Positions 16,433 to 24,354 of a stretch of 64,000 nt of DNA are shown here, piece after piece. A program made the position numbers and the translations under genes. Each line of letters begins with the position of its first letter. Position 1 is the first letter of the stretch. This DNA is from Roseomonas sp. (GTDB lineage: Bacteria; Pseudomonadota; Alphaproteobacteria; Acetobacterales; Acetobacteraceae), in NCBI GenBank assembly GCA_020249505.1, contig JADCFN010000064.1, positions 24,288-88,287 of the forward strand, in the 5' to 3' direction. The notes under the pieces are model-generated. The model had not been told where the DNA came from. It saw only the letters and a list, made by a program, of their open reading frames with translations, and did not search any database.

Positions 16433-17674
16433 ATGTCGCGATCAGTGATCGTGCTCGGCGCCGGCATGGTCGGCGTTTCCATCGCGCTGCATTTGCAACG
16501 CCGCGGCGCGCAGGTTGTGCTGCTGGATCGCGCGCCGCCGGGGGAAGGTGCTTCCTTCGGCAATGCGGGGCTGATCCAGCGGGAAGCGGTGTATCCGCAT
16601 CCCTTCCCGCGCGATATCGCAACACTTTGGCGCATGGCGCAGAACCGATCGGTGGATGCTTCCTATCATCCTTCTGCCTTGCTCAGCCTGGCGGGGCCCT
16701 TGTTCAAAAATTGGTGGCATTCGGCGCCTTCACGCTATCGGCCCATTGCGGAAGCCTATGCGCGGCTGATCGTGACCTGCATTGATGAACATGTGGCACT
16801 CACACGCGGTACGGAGGCCGAAGCATTGCTGCGCCCCATTGGCTGGATGCGGCTTTACAACAAGCAACCAGAATTGAACGCCGCCATTGCCGAAGCCGAA
16901 ATGCTAAAGCGCGAACAGGGCGTGAATTACGCGCTGTTGGATGAAGCCGGGCTTGCGGCAGCCGAACCGCATCTGCTGGTCAAGCGCCTTGGCGCCATTC
17001 ATTGGACCGATCCGCTTTCCGTGAGTGATCCGCAGGCGCTGACACTGTTTTATGCGCGGCGCTTCACCGAAGCCGGCGGTGAAATCCTCCGCGGCGATGC
17101 CCTCAGCCTTGAACGCAACGGCGCGGGCTGGCGCGTGCAGGCAAGCGATGGCCCGCGCGAGGCAGAACAGGTGGTGATTGCGCTTGGCTCAGCCTCCGCA
17201 AAGCTCACCCGCCGCTTCGGTTATGCGCCGCCGCTTTTTGGCAAGCGTGGTTATCACCGCCATTACCGCATGCAGGGTAATGCAGTGCTCAATCACGGTT
17301 TTATGGATGCCGATAGCGGCTTTGTGCTGGTGCCGATGCGCGCAGGCGTCAGGCTGACGACCGGGGCGGAATTCGCGCCCGATGATGCGCCGAAAACCCC
17401 GGTGCAATTGGCGCGCGCCGAACCGCTCGCGCGCAAACTGTTGCCGCTCGCGGAAGCGGTGGAAGATGATCCCTGGCTTGGGGTGCGCCCCTGCACGCCG
17501 GATATGCTGCCCATCATCGGCCGCCTGCCCGGCCAGGACAGCGCCTGGTGCGCCTTTGGCCATGCGCATCAGGGCTTCACGCTTGGCCCTACCACCGGGC
17601 GCCTGGTTGCCGAGATGGTCATGGGCGAAGCGCCCTTCATTGATCCTGGCCCGTACCGCCCTGCTCGTTATTGA
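16433..17674 (+). CDS. FAD-dependent oxidoreductase, D-amino-acid dehydrogenase (DadA)-like
   Basis: A 413-residue DAO-superfamily flavoenzyme. The N-terminus has the dinucleotide motif VIVLGAGMVGVSIALHLQRRG ending in an LLDR acidic/basic turn, then GEGASFGNAGLIQ, typical of DadA. The C-terminus has the second flavin motif, with GVRPCTPDMLPIIGR and FGHAHQGFTLGPTTG. DadA-type enzymes oxidatively deaminate D-amino acids and pass electrons to the respiratory chain. It follows the GST and cupin genes, with 39 bp to the latter. An opine or sarcosine oxidase-like specificity remains possible. Confidence 0.9.
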   Translation: MSRSVIVLGAGMVGVSIALHLQRRGAQVVLLDRAPPGEGASFGNAGLIQREAVYPHPFPRDIATLWRMAQNRSVDASYHPSALLSLAGPLFKNWWHSAPSRYRPIAEAYARLIVTCIDEHVALTRGTEAEALLRPIGWMRLYNKQPELNAAIAEAEMLKREQGVNYALLDEAGLAAAEPHLLVKRLGAIHWTDPLSVSDPQALTLFYARRFTEAGGEILRGDALSLERNGAGWRVQASDGPREAEQVVIALGSASAKLTRRFGYAPPLFGKRGYHRHYRMQGNAVLNHGFMDADSGFVLVPMRAGVRLTTGAEFAPDDAPKTPVQLARAEPLARKLLPLAEAVEDDPWLGVRPCTPDMLPIIGRLPGQDSAWCAFGHAHQGFTLGPTTGRLVAEMVMGEAPFIDPGPYRPARY

Positions 17675-17797
17675 CGGAAATCGCTTTCACCAAGGGCTGC
17701 GAATCAGTTATCAATCCAATAAGACATTGTTCTCATCGCTGCTGGGCCCAACAGCGGGGGCGGCCATCACTTCAGGACAGAAAGAAGGAGCATCCGT

Positions 17798-18157
17798 ATG
17801 ATCAAGAAACGCCTGCTACTGGCGCTGCCCATTCTCGCTGCCCTGGCTGGCGGCGCCGCTGCGCAAAAAAGCGTCACTGGTAGCTATAATGTGGAAGGTC
17901 GCGGCCCAGATGGGGCTTCCTATCGTGGCACTGTCGAGGTGGTGCCGACTGGCGATACCTTCCGTGTCACCTGGCTGATTGACGGGCAGCGTTATCTCGG
18001 TACCGGGATCGGTGATGAGAGTTTCATCAGTGTCAGCTACCGGTCTGGCAACGACACGGGGCTTGCCCTTCTCGTGAACGAAAATGGTGTCTGGTCCGGT
18101 ATTTGGACTTATGCTGGCGGGACCAAGCTTGGCCAGGAGCGCTGGACCCGTCGTTGA
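17798..18157 (+). CDS. Small secreted protein, function unknown
   Basis: A 119-residue protein with a clear Sec signal peptide (MIKKRLLLALPILAALAGG, predicted cleavage after AAA at about residue 22). The mature part is a single small beta-rich module starting VTGSYNVEGRGPDGASYRG, continuing with GDTFRVTWLIDGQRYLGTG and ending in GLALLVNENGVWSGIW. It has no cysteines. A good AAGGAG ribosome-binding site precedes the ATG. It sits alone between a DadA-like oxidase and an OxyR-like regulator. I recognise the module as one seen in other alphaproteobacterial exported proteins but know no function for it. Confidence 0.82.
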   Translation: MIKKRLLLALPILAALAGGAAAQKSVTGSYNVEGRGPDGASYRGTVEVVPTGDTFRVTWLIDGQRYLGTGIGDESFISVSYRSGNDTGLALLVNENGVWSGIWTYAGGTKLGQERWTRR

Positions 18158-18219
18158 ACCGTGCCGAAGGCGGCGGCCCCTTTCCCTGAGGGTTTTTTGT
18201 TGTATTACTGGAATATTCG

Positions 18220-19125
18220 ATGATCGCGCTGCCCACCCCTCAGCAGCTTCGCTACCTTGTGGCGCTGGCCGAATATGAGCATTTCGGCCGCGCTGCATCG
18301 GCCTGTGGTGTCACGCAATCCACGCTTTCCGCCGGCATGATCGCGCTTGAACGCCAGTTGGATGCCGCGATCCTGGAACGGAGCGGCGCCAAGAAGCCGG
18401 TCTTCACGCCGCTTGGGGCGGAACTCATCCAACGCGCACGCGTTGCTCTCGCCGCGCTCAATAGTTGTGTGGAAACCGCAAGCGCTGCGCGGGAACCCCT
18501 TTCCGGTCCAATCCGCCTGGGCGTCATCCCGACCATAAGCCCCTTTCTGCTGCCGCGCCTGATGCCGCGGCTGCGCGCTGATTTCCCGCGCCTGCGCCCC
18601 TGGCTGCGGGAGGATTTGACCGAAAGGCTGGTGGAGGGGCTGGAATCCGGGCGGCTTGATCTGCTGCTGCTGGCGCTGCCCTGTGATTGCGGCGGAGCGG
18701 AGACGCTGAGCATCGCCGAAGATCCGTTTCTGCTCGCCTGTCCGGAGGATCACGCCTTGGCCGGGCGCGCCAGCATCGCCCCCCGCGCGCTGCTGGAAGA
18801 AAAATTATTGCTGCTGCAGGATGGGCATTGCCTGCGGGATCATGCTTTGGCCGCTTGCGGGCTTTCGGGGGCGCTGACCGCCGAGGAATTCTCGGCGACT
18901 TCACTCCATACCCTTGTACAGATGGCCGCGAGCGGGCTTGGCGTTACGCTGCTGCCGCGCCTGGCCGTGGCTGGTGGCGTCCTGGCCGGGACCGGGCTGG
19001 TGACGCGGCCGCTGGAGAATGGCATGAGCCGTCGCATCGGCATGGCGTGGCGGGCGCGGAGCCCAAGGGCCGAGGAATTCCGCGCACTCGCACCCGCGAT
19101 TGCGACCGCGATGCGGGATTTGTAG
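18220..19125 (+). CDS. oxyR: LysR-type regulator, OxyR-like peroxide sensor
   Basis: A 301-residue LysR-family regulator. The winged helix lies in residues 1-65 (LRYLVALAEYEHFGRAASAC, then TQSTLSAGMIALE). The effector domain carries LLLQDGHCLRDHALAACG, with C204 and C213 at the same nine-residue spacing as the redox cysteines C199/C208 of E. coli OxyR, inside the same GHCLRD motif. That makes peroxide sensing through disulphide formation the likely mode. The usual divergent target (catalase or peroxiredoxin) is not adjacent; the nearest genes are the small secreted protein upstream and the TerB-like gene downstream. Confidence 0.88.
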   Translation: MIALPTPQQLRYLVALAEYEHFGRAASACGVTQSTLSAGMIALERQLDAAILERSGAKKPVFTPLGAELIQRARVALAALNSCVETASAAREPLSGPIRLGVIPTISPFLLPRLMPRLRADFPRLRPWLREDLTERLVEGLESGRLDLLLLALPCDCGGAETLSIAEDPFLLACPEDHALAGRASIAPRALLEEKLLLLQDGHCLRDHALAACGLSGALTAEEFSATSLHTLVQMAASGLGVTLLPRLAVAGGVLAGTGLVTRPLENGMSRRIGMAWRARSPRAEEFRALAPAIATAMRDL

Positions 19126-19150
19126 TTCTGCCTGCGAGGGAGAGGTAAAC

Positions 19151-19927
19151 ATGGCCGGTTTCGATCTTGGGCAGGTGATTGGCGCAGTGCTGGGCGGTGG
19201 TGCGGCACCACGGCGGCGGAGCCCTGCTGGATATGCTCGGCGTGCCCCGGCCGGGAATGCGCAACTTGGCCGCGCCTTGGCCGGGCTTGCCGGCATTGCC
19301 ATTGAAGCCCTGCGCCGTAGCCAGACTGCCCCACCCGCACCAGCGGCGCCGCCGCCACGGCCGGCATCTTCCTCTGGCAAGGGGGGCAGCGGTTTCGATT
19401 GGGCGGGACCTTCGCGCCAAGCGCCCACCAGCGCAGCGCCAGTCAAGAAAGCCCCAGGCCAAGGCGGGTTGAAGGATGCGCCAACCAGCACTGGCCCTTG
19501 GGGCAAGGCGCCGGGCGCGGCCAAGCCCGCCGCCGACCCTTGGGCACCGGTTGCCACCGCGCCCGAGGAAGAACCGAGTGCCGAAACCGCCGAAGCCCTG
19601 CTGATGCTGCGCGCCATGATTGCCGCCGCCAAGGCCGATGGCGCGATTGATGCCGAGGAACGCGGGCGCATTGCCGCCCAATTGGATGATGCGGGCCTGA
19701 GTGCCGCCGCGCGCGACACGGTGCTGGCCGATTTCGACAAGCCACTATCCCCCGCAGCCCTGGCGAAATTGGCGAGGGACCCGATGCTGGCCGCGCAGCT
19801 CTATGCCGCCGCTGTGGTCGGCGCGGGTGAGATCGCGGCAGCCGAGCGCGCCTGGCTTGATGAATTCGCCAAGGCGCTCAAACTGGACCGCGCCGCAGCG
19901 GCGGCAATTGAAGCGCGTCTCACATAA
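19151..19927 (+). CDS. TerB/DUF533-like protein with long Pro/Ala linker
   Basis: A 258-residue protein. The N-terminus (FDLGQVIGAVLGGGAA, then GRALAGLAGIAIEAL) is hydrophobic and glycine/alanine-rich, resembling the start of DUF533 (YebE-like) proteins. Residues ~75-150 form a low-complexity Pro/Ala/Lys linker. The C-terminal helical domain (LLMLRAMIAAAKADGAIDAE) is TerB-like, with the DGxIDxEE metal-loop pattern. The ATG at 19151 has GGGAGAGG upstream. It is followed by an acyl-CoA dehydrogenase 10 bp downstream. Family members are associated with stress or tellurite-resistance-type domains; the role is unknown. Confidence 0.82.
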   Translation: MAGFDLGQVIGAVLGGGAAPRRRSPAGYARRAPAGNAQLGRALAGLAGIAIEALRRSQTAPPAPAAPPPRPASSSGKGGSGFDWAGPSRQAPTSAAPVKKAPGQGGLKDAPTSTGPWGKAPGAAKPAADPWAPVATAPEEEPSAETAEALLMLRAMIAAAKADGAIDAEERGRIAAQLDDAGLSAAARDTVLADFDKPLSPAALAKLARDPMLAAQLYAAAVVGAGEIAAAERAWLDEFAKALKLDRAAAAAIEARLT

Positions 19928-19937
19928 GGTGCACATC

Positions 19938-21155
19938 ATGGATGGCTTGACCCCAGAACAGGCAAGGCTGCGCGACCGGGCGCGGGAATTGGCGCGCGAA
20001 GCAGCAGCCCAGGCGGCCGAGACCGATCGGTCCGGCGCCTATCCCTGGCCCATGGTGCGGCGCATGGCAGAAGCGGGCTTCACCGGTCTGACCGTGCCGC
20101 GCGCCTGGGGCGGGCCGGGGGGCAATTATTTCGACGCTGCCTTGGTGATTGAGGAATTTTCCAAAGCCTGTGCGGTGTGTGGCCGCATTGCCGTAGAAGC
20201 CAATATGGGCGCCATTGGCGCCATCATGGCCTATGGGACGGACGCACAAAAACGCATCGCCGCTGATCTGGTGCTGGCCGGCGACAAGCCCGCTATTCTG
20301 ATCACGGAACCGGAAGCCGGTTCGGCCGCGACGGAAATGACGACGCGCGCAGTGCGCCATGGCGATACCTGGGTGATCAATGGCCGCAAGACCTGGATCA
20401 CGGGCGGCGGCGTTTCCCGGCTGCATCTGATTTTTGCCCGCGTGATTGAAGACGGGCGCGATCAGGGCATTGGCGGCTTCCTGGTGGTGCGCCATGGCGA
20501 TGGCCCGCCGCCGGGCATTACCTTCAAGCGCATCCCCTCACTCGGCCTATGCGGCATGCCGGAAGCTGAGACGGAAATCGCGGGGCTTGAGGTGCCTGAT
20601 TACATGGTGCTCCGCCCGCCCGGCGGCTGGGCGCGCGGCTTTGGCCGGCTGATTGATGCCTATAATGGCCAACGCGTGGGTGCGGCGACCGTTGCCTTGG
20701 GGCTGGCCGCCGGCGCTTATGATCATGCGCTGGAGCGTGCGCAGACCCGCCGCCAATTCGGCCGGCCCATTGGCGAATTTCAGGGCCTTGCCTGGATGCT
20801 GGCGGATATGTCCATTGAGGTTGAGGCAGCCCGCGCCATGGTGTGGCGAGCAGCGAAAAGCGCGGGACCGAATGGCTTTCCGGATCGGCTTGCCGCCGCG
20901 CAAGCCAAGGTATTGGCCGGTGAGATGGCGATCCGCGTGACCAACCAGGCTTTGCAGGTTTGGGGCGCGGCGGGCTATTCGCGTGACAACCCGATGGAGC
21001 GCTATTTGCGCGATGCGCGCATGTTCGCCATTGCCGGCGGCACAGCACAGGTGCTGCGGACCCAGGTGGCCGAACAGATCATGGGCCGGAAACTACCCCA
21101 GACCCGAGATGGGTTTCTGCGCATCATTGAAGAGGAACGCCGCGCCGCTGAATAG
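19938..21155 (+). CDS. Acyl-CoA dehydrogenase superfamily protein with non-standard active site (possible 3-sulfinopropanoyl-CoA desulfinase)
   Basis: A 405-residue acyl-CoA dehydrogenase fold. FAD/acyl-CoA signatures are ITEPEAGSA (122-130), INGRKTWITGG (147-157) and RRQFGRPIGEFQ (271-282). The usual catalytic glutamate in the C-terminal YEGT motif is glycine (IAGGT, G367), and the alternative glutamate position before R246 is glutamine (Q245). From memory, the desulfinase AcdDPN7 carries Gln246 and Arg84; here Q245 and R83 have the same offset. So a desulfinase or another non-dehydrogenating reaction is plausible. The ATG at 19938 has AAGGTG upstream, 10 bp after the TerB-like gene. Confidence 0.85.
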   Translation: MDGLTPEQARLRDRARELAREAAAQAAETDRSGAYPWPMVRRMAEAGFTGLTVPRAWGGPGGNYFDAALVIEEFSKACAVCGRIAVEANMGAIGAIMAYGTDAQKRIAADLVLAGDKPAILITEPEAGSAATEMTTRAVRHGDTWVINGRKTWITGGGVSRLHLIFARVIEDGRDQGIGGFLVVRHGDGPPPGITFKRIPSLGLCGMPEAETEIAGLEVPDYMVLRPPGGWARGFGRLIDAYNGQRVGAATVALGLAAGAYDHALERAQTRRQFGRPIGEFQGLAWMLADMSIEVEAARAMVWRAAKSAGPNGFPDRLAAAQAKVLAGEMAIRVTNQALQVWGAAGYSRDNPMERYLRDARMFAIAGGTAQVLRTQVAEQIMGRKLPQTRDGFLRIIEEERRAAE

Positions 21156-21169
21156 GAGGGTGCAATGGG

Positions 21170-21198
21170 TTGACTTGGCCCCCTGCCCCGCTTAGACA
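21170..21198 (+). promoter_or_regulatory. Candidate sigma-70 promoter of rpmJ
   Basis: TTGACT (21170-21175) is followed after a 17-bp spacer by TAGACA (21193-21198), a fair housekeeping promoter pair placed 25-53 bp upstream of the rpmJ start codon. The gap between the acyl-CoA dehydrogenase stop and rpmJ is only 67 bp, so this is where an independent promoter would have to be. Confidence 0.5.
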
Positions 21199-21222
21199 CC
21201 GCGCCTTCGAAAGGTTAGACCA

Positions 21223-21348
21223 ATGAAAATTCGTAACTCGCTGAAGACCGCCAAGACCCGTGACAAGAACTGCGTTGTGGTACGCCGCCGCGGTCGCGTT
21301 TACGTGATCAACAAGAAGAACCCACGGCTGAAGGCCCGCCAGGGCTGA
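21223..21348 (+). CDS. rpmJ: 50S ribosomal protein L36
   Basis: A 41-residue ribosomal protein bL36 reading [17 protein letters not shown], then [20 protein letters not shown] and RQG. The single cysteine and the basic KTRDKNC and [11 protein letters not shown] blocks are those of the zinc-free, 41-residue type found across Alphaproteobacteria. AAAGG lies about 7 nt upstream of the ATG. It is a stand-alone gene with its own candidate promoter (21170) and a terminator (21392-21414). Confidence 0.96.
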   Translation: MKIRNSLKTAKTRDKNCVVVRRRGRVYVINKKNPRLKARQG

Positions 21349-21354
21349 GGCTGC

Positions 21355-21370
21355 GCGGGCTTCGGCCCGC
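21355..21370 (+). other. Stable TTCG-tetraloop hairpin after rpmJ
   Basis: GCGGGC-TTCG-GCCCGC is a perfect 6-bp GC-rich stem closed by a UUCG tetraloop, beginning 6 nt after the rpmJ stop. No U-tract follows, so it more likely protects the mRNA 3' end or aids the terminator 20 nt further on. Confidence 0.6.
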
Positions 21371-21391
21371 TACATAACGTTGGGCGTTTGC

Positions 21392-21414
21392 AAGGGGGCT
21401 TTGGCCCCTTTTTC
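21392..21414 (+). terminator. Rho-independent terminator of rpmJ
   Basis: CAAGGGGG-CTTTGG-CCCCTTTTT gives a stem of AAGGGG/CCCCTT with a short loop, followed by a T-run, the standard intrinsic terminator layout. It lies 44 bp after the rpmJ stop and about 35 bp before the convergent ndh stop. Confidence 0.75.
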
Positions 21415-21448
21415 GTGTTTGGGGAGAACGGGCAGCGCCCCCATCACT

Positions 21449-22780
21449 TCAATGCAGCTTCACTTGCGGCTGCCCCCGATCCGCAATCAGCCCAACCAGC
21501 GTTTTCCACAGCACCGGCGCGTGCCCATGCAGCGCGGTCTGGTGCATCTTATAGAGCGACCGATACATCATCCGCGCGAAATAGCCTTCGATGAACATGC
21601 TGCGCCCGACTAGGAAGCCCATCAGGCTTCCGACGGTTGAATATTTGCCGAGCGAGACCAGCGATCCGAAATCGCGGTAGGCAAAGGGCTCCAGCTCAAG
21701 CCCTCGGATTTTGCGGTCAATCTGGCGGAACAGATGATTGGCCTGTTGATGCGCGGCTTGCGCGCGCGGTGGCAGATTGCCCTTGCCGTCAGGCCGCGGG
21801 CAGGCTGCGCAATCGCCAAGCGCGAAAATGTCGGGATCGCGCGAGGTTTGCAGCGTGGGCAGCACCACAAGCTGATCATTGGGTGTTGTCTCAAGCCCGC
21901 CGATATTGCGGAGCACGGGCGGGCCCTTTACGCCGGCGGCCCAGACCACCAGTTCTCCGGGTATGACATCACCATCGGCCAGCACCACGCCATCGGCACG
22001 CACTTCGGCAACACAGCGGCCGGCCAGCACTTCAACGCCCAAATCCTCGAGCAATTTCGCGGTGGCAGCAGAGATGCGTTCAGGCAGCGCAGGCAGGATG
22101 CGCGGTGCCGCTTCAATCAGGCGGATGCGGACATCGCGCGCCGGGTCAATCCTGTCCAAGCCATAGGCGACAACGGCGCGAAGAGTGCGGTGCAATTCGG
22201 CGGCCAATTCCGTGCCAGTGGCCCCCGCGCCGATGATCGCGACATGAAGCTGGCCCGGGCGTACCGGTTCCGATTGGCTATTGGCGCGCAGGCACGCATT
22301 GACCAGGCGGCGATGAAAGCGGCTGGCTTGCGCCACGTTTTCCAGCGGCACGGCATGTTCCGCCGCCCCTGGTGTGCCAAAATCATTGGTGACGCTGCCG
22401 ATGCAGATAACGAGCGTATCATAGGGCACGCAGCTTGGCGGCGTGACCTGGCGGCCTTCATCATCGAAGGTGGCACCCACCAGGACCTCACGCGCTTCCC
22501 GGTCAATCCCGGTCATGGGGCCAAAGCGGTAGGTGAAATGGTGATTATGCGCCTGCCTCAGGTAATGCAGTTCGTGCCGATCCCGATCAAGGCTGCCGGC
22601 CGCCACAGCATGCAGCAGCGGCTTCCACAGATGGGTGCGGGCGCGTTCCACGAGCGTGACCTCTGCCTCGCCGGTTCGTGCATAGCGATGGCCGAGTCTG
22701 GTCACCAGTTCCAACCCTGCCGCCCCGCCGCCTACCACGACAATGCGATGGGGCGTCTTGGTGCCTTGGCTGGGGGTCAT
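21449..22780 (-). CDS. ndh: Type II NADH dehydrogenase (NAD(P)/FAD-dependent)
   Basis: A 443-residue single-subunit NADH:quinone oxidoreductase. Two dinucleotide folds are visible: RIVVVGGGAAGLELVTRLG for FAD and VAIIGAGATGTELAAELH for NADH. IFALGDCAACP marks the FAD-contacting aspartate, and SLYKMHQTALHG plus the surrounding C-terminal helices form the membrane-surface anchor. It feeds electrons from NADH to quinone without pumping protons. The ATG at 22780 has GGAGC 8 nt upstream; a longer upstream reading is rejected. Divergent from glcD across about 125 bp. Confidence 0.92.
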   Translation of the reverse strand: MTPSQGTKTPHRIVVVGGGAAGLELVTRLGHRYARTGEAEVTLVERARTHLWKPLLHAVAAGSLDRDRHELHYLRQAHNHHFTYRFGPMTGIDREAREVLVGATFDDEGRQVTPPSCVPYDTLVICIGSVTNDFGTPGAAEHAVPLENVAQASRFHRRLVNACLRANSQSEPVRPGQLHVAIIGAGATGTELAAELHRTLRAVVAYGLDRIDPARDVRIRLIEAAPRILPALPERISAATAKLLEDLGVEVLAGRCVAEVRADGVVLADGDVIPGELVVWAAGVKGPPVLRNIGGLETTPNDQLVVLPTLQTSRDPDIFALGDCAACPRPDGKGNLPPRAQAAHQQANHLFRQIDRKIRGLELEPFAYRDFGSLVSLGKYSTVGSLMGFLVGRSMFIEGYFARMMYRSLYKMHQTALHGHAPVLWKTLVGLIADRGQPQVKLH

Positions 22781-22905
22781 GCGCTTTGCTCCAATCTGGG
22801 TCGCCCATAATGGCGAGGGTCTGGGGCGGCTTCTCCCGATTGGCTTTTCCGCCCTTGCCCTGTACTTCCCATATGCGCATCTTCCCATTCGTAAAGGAAG
22901 CCGTT

Positions 22906-24354
22906 GTGATTGCCCTGCCTGCCCCCAAGCCTGAGATTCTCGCTCGCCGTGCCGACATCATCGCTGCGCTGCACGCGCTTGTGCCCGGCGATGGGGTGAT
23001 CGCGGAGGGCATTCGCCTCAAACCCTATGAAACAGATGGGCTTGCGGCCTATCGGCAAATGCCGCTGGCGGTGGTGCTGCCGTCTACCACCGAACAGGTC
23101 GCGGCCGTGCTGCGTTACTGCCATGAACAGGGCATTCGCGTGGTGCCGCGCGGGGCCGGCACAAGCCTTTCGGGGGGCGCCTTGCCTCTGGCCGATGCCG
23201 TAGTCATCGGGCTGATGCGGCTCAATGCGATCCATGAAATCAATTATGCGGATCGTTATGCGGTAGTGGGTGCCGGTGTCACGAATATTGGGATTACCAA
23301 AGCGGTGGAGGGTGAAGGCTTTTTCTACGCACCAGACCCTTCATCCCAGCTTGCCTGCATGATCGGCGGCAATGTGATGATGAATTCGGGCGGCGCGCAT
23401 TGCCTGAAATATGGCGTGACGGCGAATAACCTGCTCGGCGTGAAATTTGTCACCATTGAAGGTGAGGTGCTGGAGATTGGCGGCACTTATCTGGATGCGG
23501 CGGGTTATGATTGGCTGGGCTTGATCACGGGCAGTGAAGGCCAATTGGGCATTGTGACGGAAGTGACCGTGCGTATTTTGCGGAGCGCCGAAGGGGCGCG
23601 CGCCATGTTGGCGGCCTTCAATTCTATTGAAATCGCCGGTGCCGCCGTGGATGCCATTATCGGCAGCGGCATTATTCCAGTGGCGCTGGAATTCATGGAC
23701 AAGCCCTGCATCCATGCTTGCGAAGCCTTTGCCCATGCCGGCTATCCGCTAGATGCGGAAGCCATGCTGATCATTGAAGTTGAAGGCAGCATCGCAGAGC
23801 AGGACGCGTTGCTTGCGCGCATCAAGGATATCTGCGCGCGGTTCGATCCGATCAGCCTGAAGGTGGCCGAGACTGCGGAACAAAGCCTTGCCATCTGGAA
23901 AGGCCGCAAGGGCGCCTTTGGCGCGGTTGGGCGCATCAGCCCAGATTACCTTTGTATGGATGGCACCATCCCGACCAGCGAATTGCCGCGCGTGCTTGGA
24001 CGCATTGGTGAGATGAGTGACCAATACGGGCTGAAAGTCGCCAATGTGTTCCATGCCGGCGATGGCAATTTACATCCGCTGATCATGTTTGACGCGAATG
24101 ATGCCGATAGCTTCCGCCGCGCCGAAGCCTTTGGTGCCGATATCCTGAAGCTTTGCGTGGAAGTGGGCGGCTGCCTGACTGGCGAGCATGGCGTTGGCGT
24201 CGAAAAGCGCGATCTGATGACCGTGCAATTCCAGCCGCATGAATTGGCGCAGCAGCGTGCCATCAAGACCGCCTTTGACCCCGCCTGGTTGCTGAACCCC
24301 GCCAAGGTATTTCCGCTGGAAGGCGCTCTGGCGCCGGCGCTTGCTGCCGAATGA
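22906..24354 (+). CDS. glcD: FAD-linked oxidase, glycolate oxidase subunit GlcD
   Basis: A ~482-residue FAD-linked oxidase. The PP-loop reads VVPRGAGTSLSGGALPLAD, followed by IGGNVMMNSGGAHCLKYG and LITGSEGQLGIVTE; the C-terminus has NVFHAGDGNLHPLIMFD and LTGEHGVGVEKR, typical of GlcD/D-lactate dehydrogenase. The GTG at 22906 has AAGGAAG 6 nt upstream and is preferred over the ATG at 22873. It oxidises glycolate (or D-lactate) with GlcE and an Fe-S subunit. glcE overlaps by ATGA. No glcF follows directly. Confidence 0.92.
   Translation: MIALPAPKPEILARRADIIAALHALVPGDGVIAEGIRLKPYETDGLAAYRQMPLAVVLPSTTEQVAAVLRYCHEQGIRVVPRGAGTSLSGGALPLADAVVIGLMRLNAIHEINYADRYAVVGAGVTNIGITKAVEGEGFFYAPDPSSQLACMIGGNVMMNSGGAHCLKYGVTANNLLGVKFVTIEGEVLEIGGTYLDAAGYDWLGLITGSEGQLGIVTEVTVRILRSAEGARAMLAAFNSIEIAGAAVDAIIGSGIIPVALEFMDKPCIHACEAFAHAGYPLDAEAMLIIEVEGSIAEQDALLARIKDICARFDPISLKVAETAEQSLAIWKGRKGAFGAVGRISPDYLCMDGTIPTSELPRVLGRIGEMSDQYGLKVANVFHAGDGNLHPLIMFDANDADSFRRAEAFGADILKLCVEVGGCLTGEHGVGVEKRDLMTVQFQPHELAQQRAIKTAFDPAWLLNPAKVFPLEGALAPALAAE

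Noticed and set aside
18158..18219. Intrinsic terminator before oxyR (CCCTGAGGG followed by T-run)
   Set aside because: The T-run is good but the stem is only three base pairs, too weak to call.
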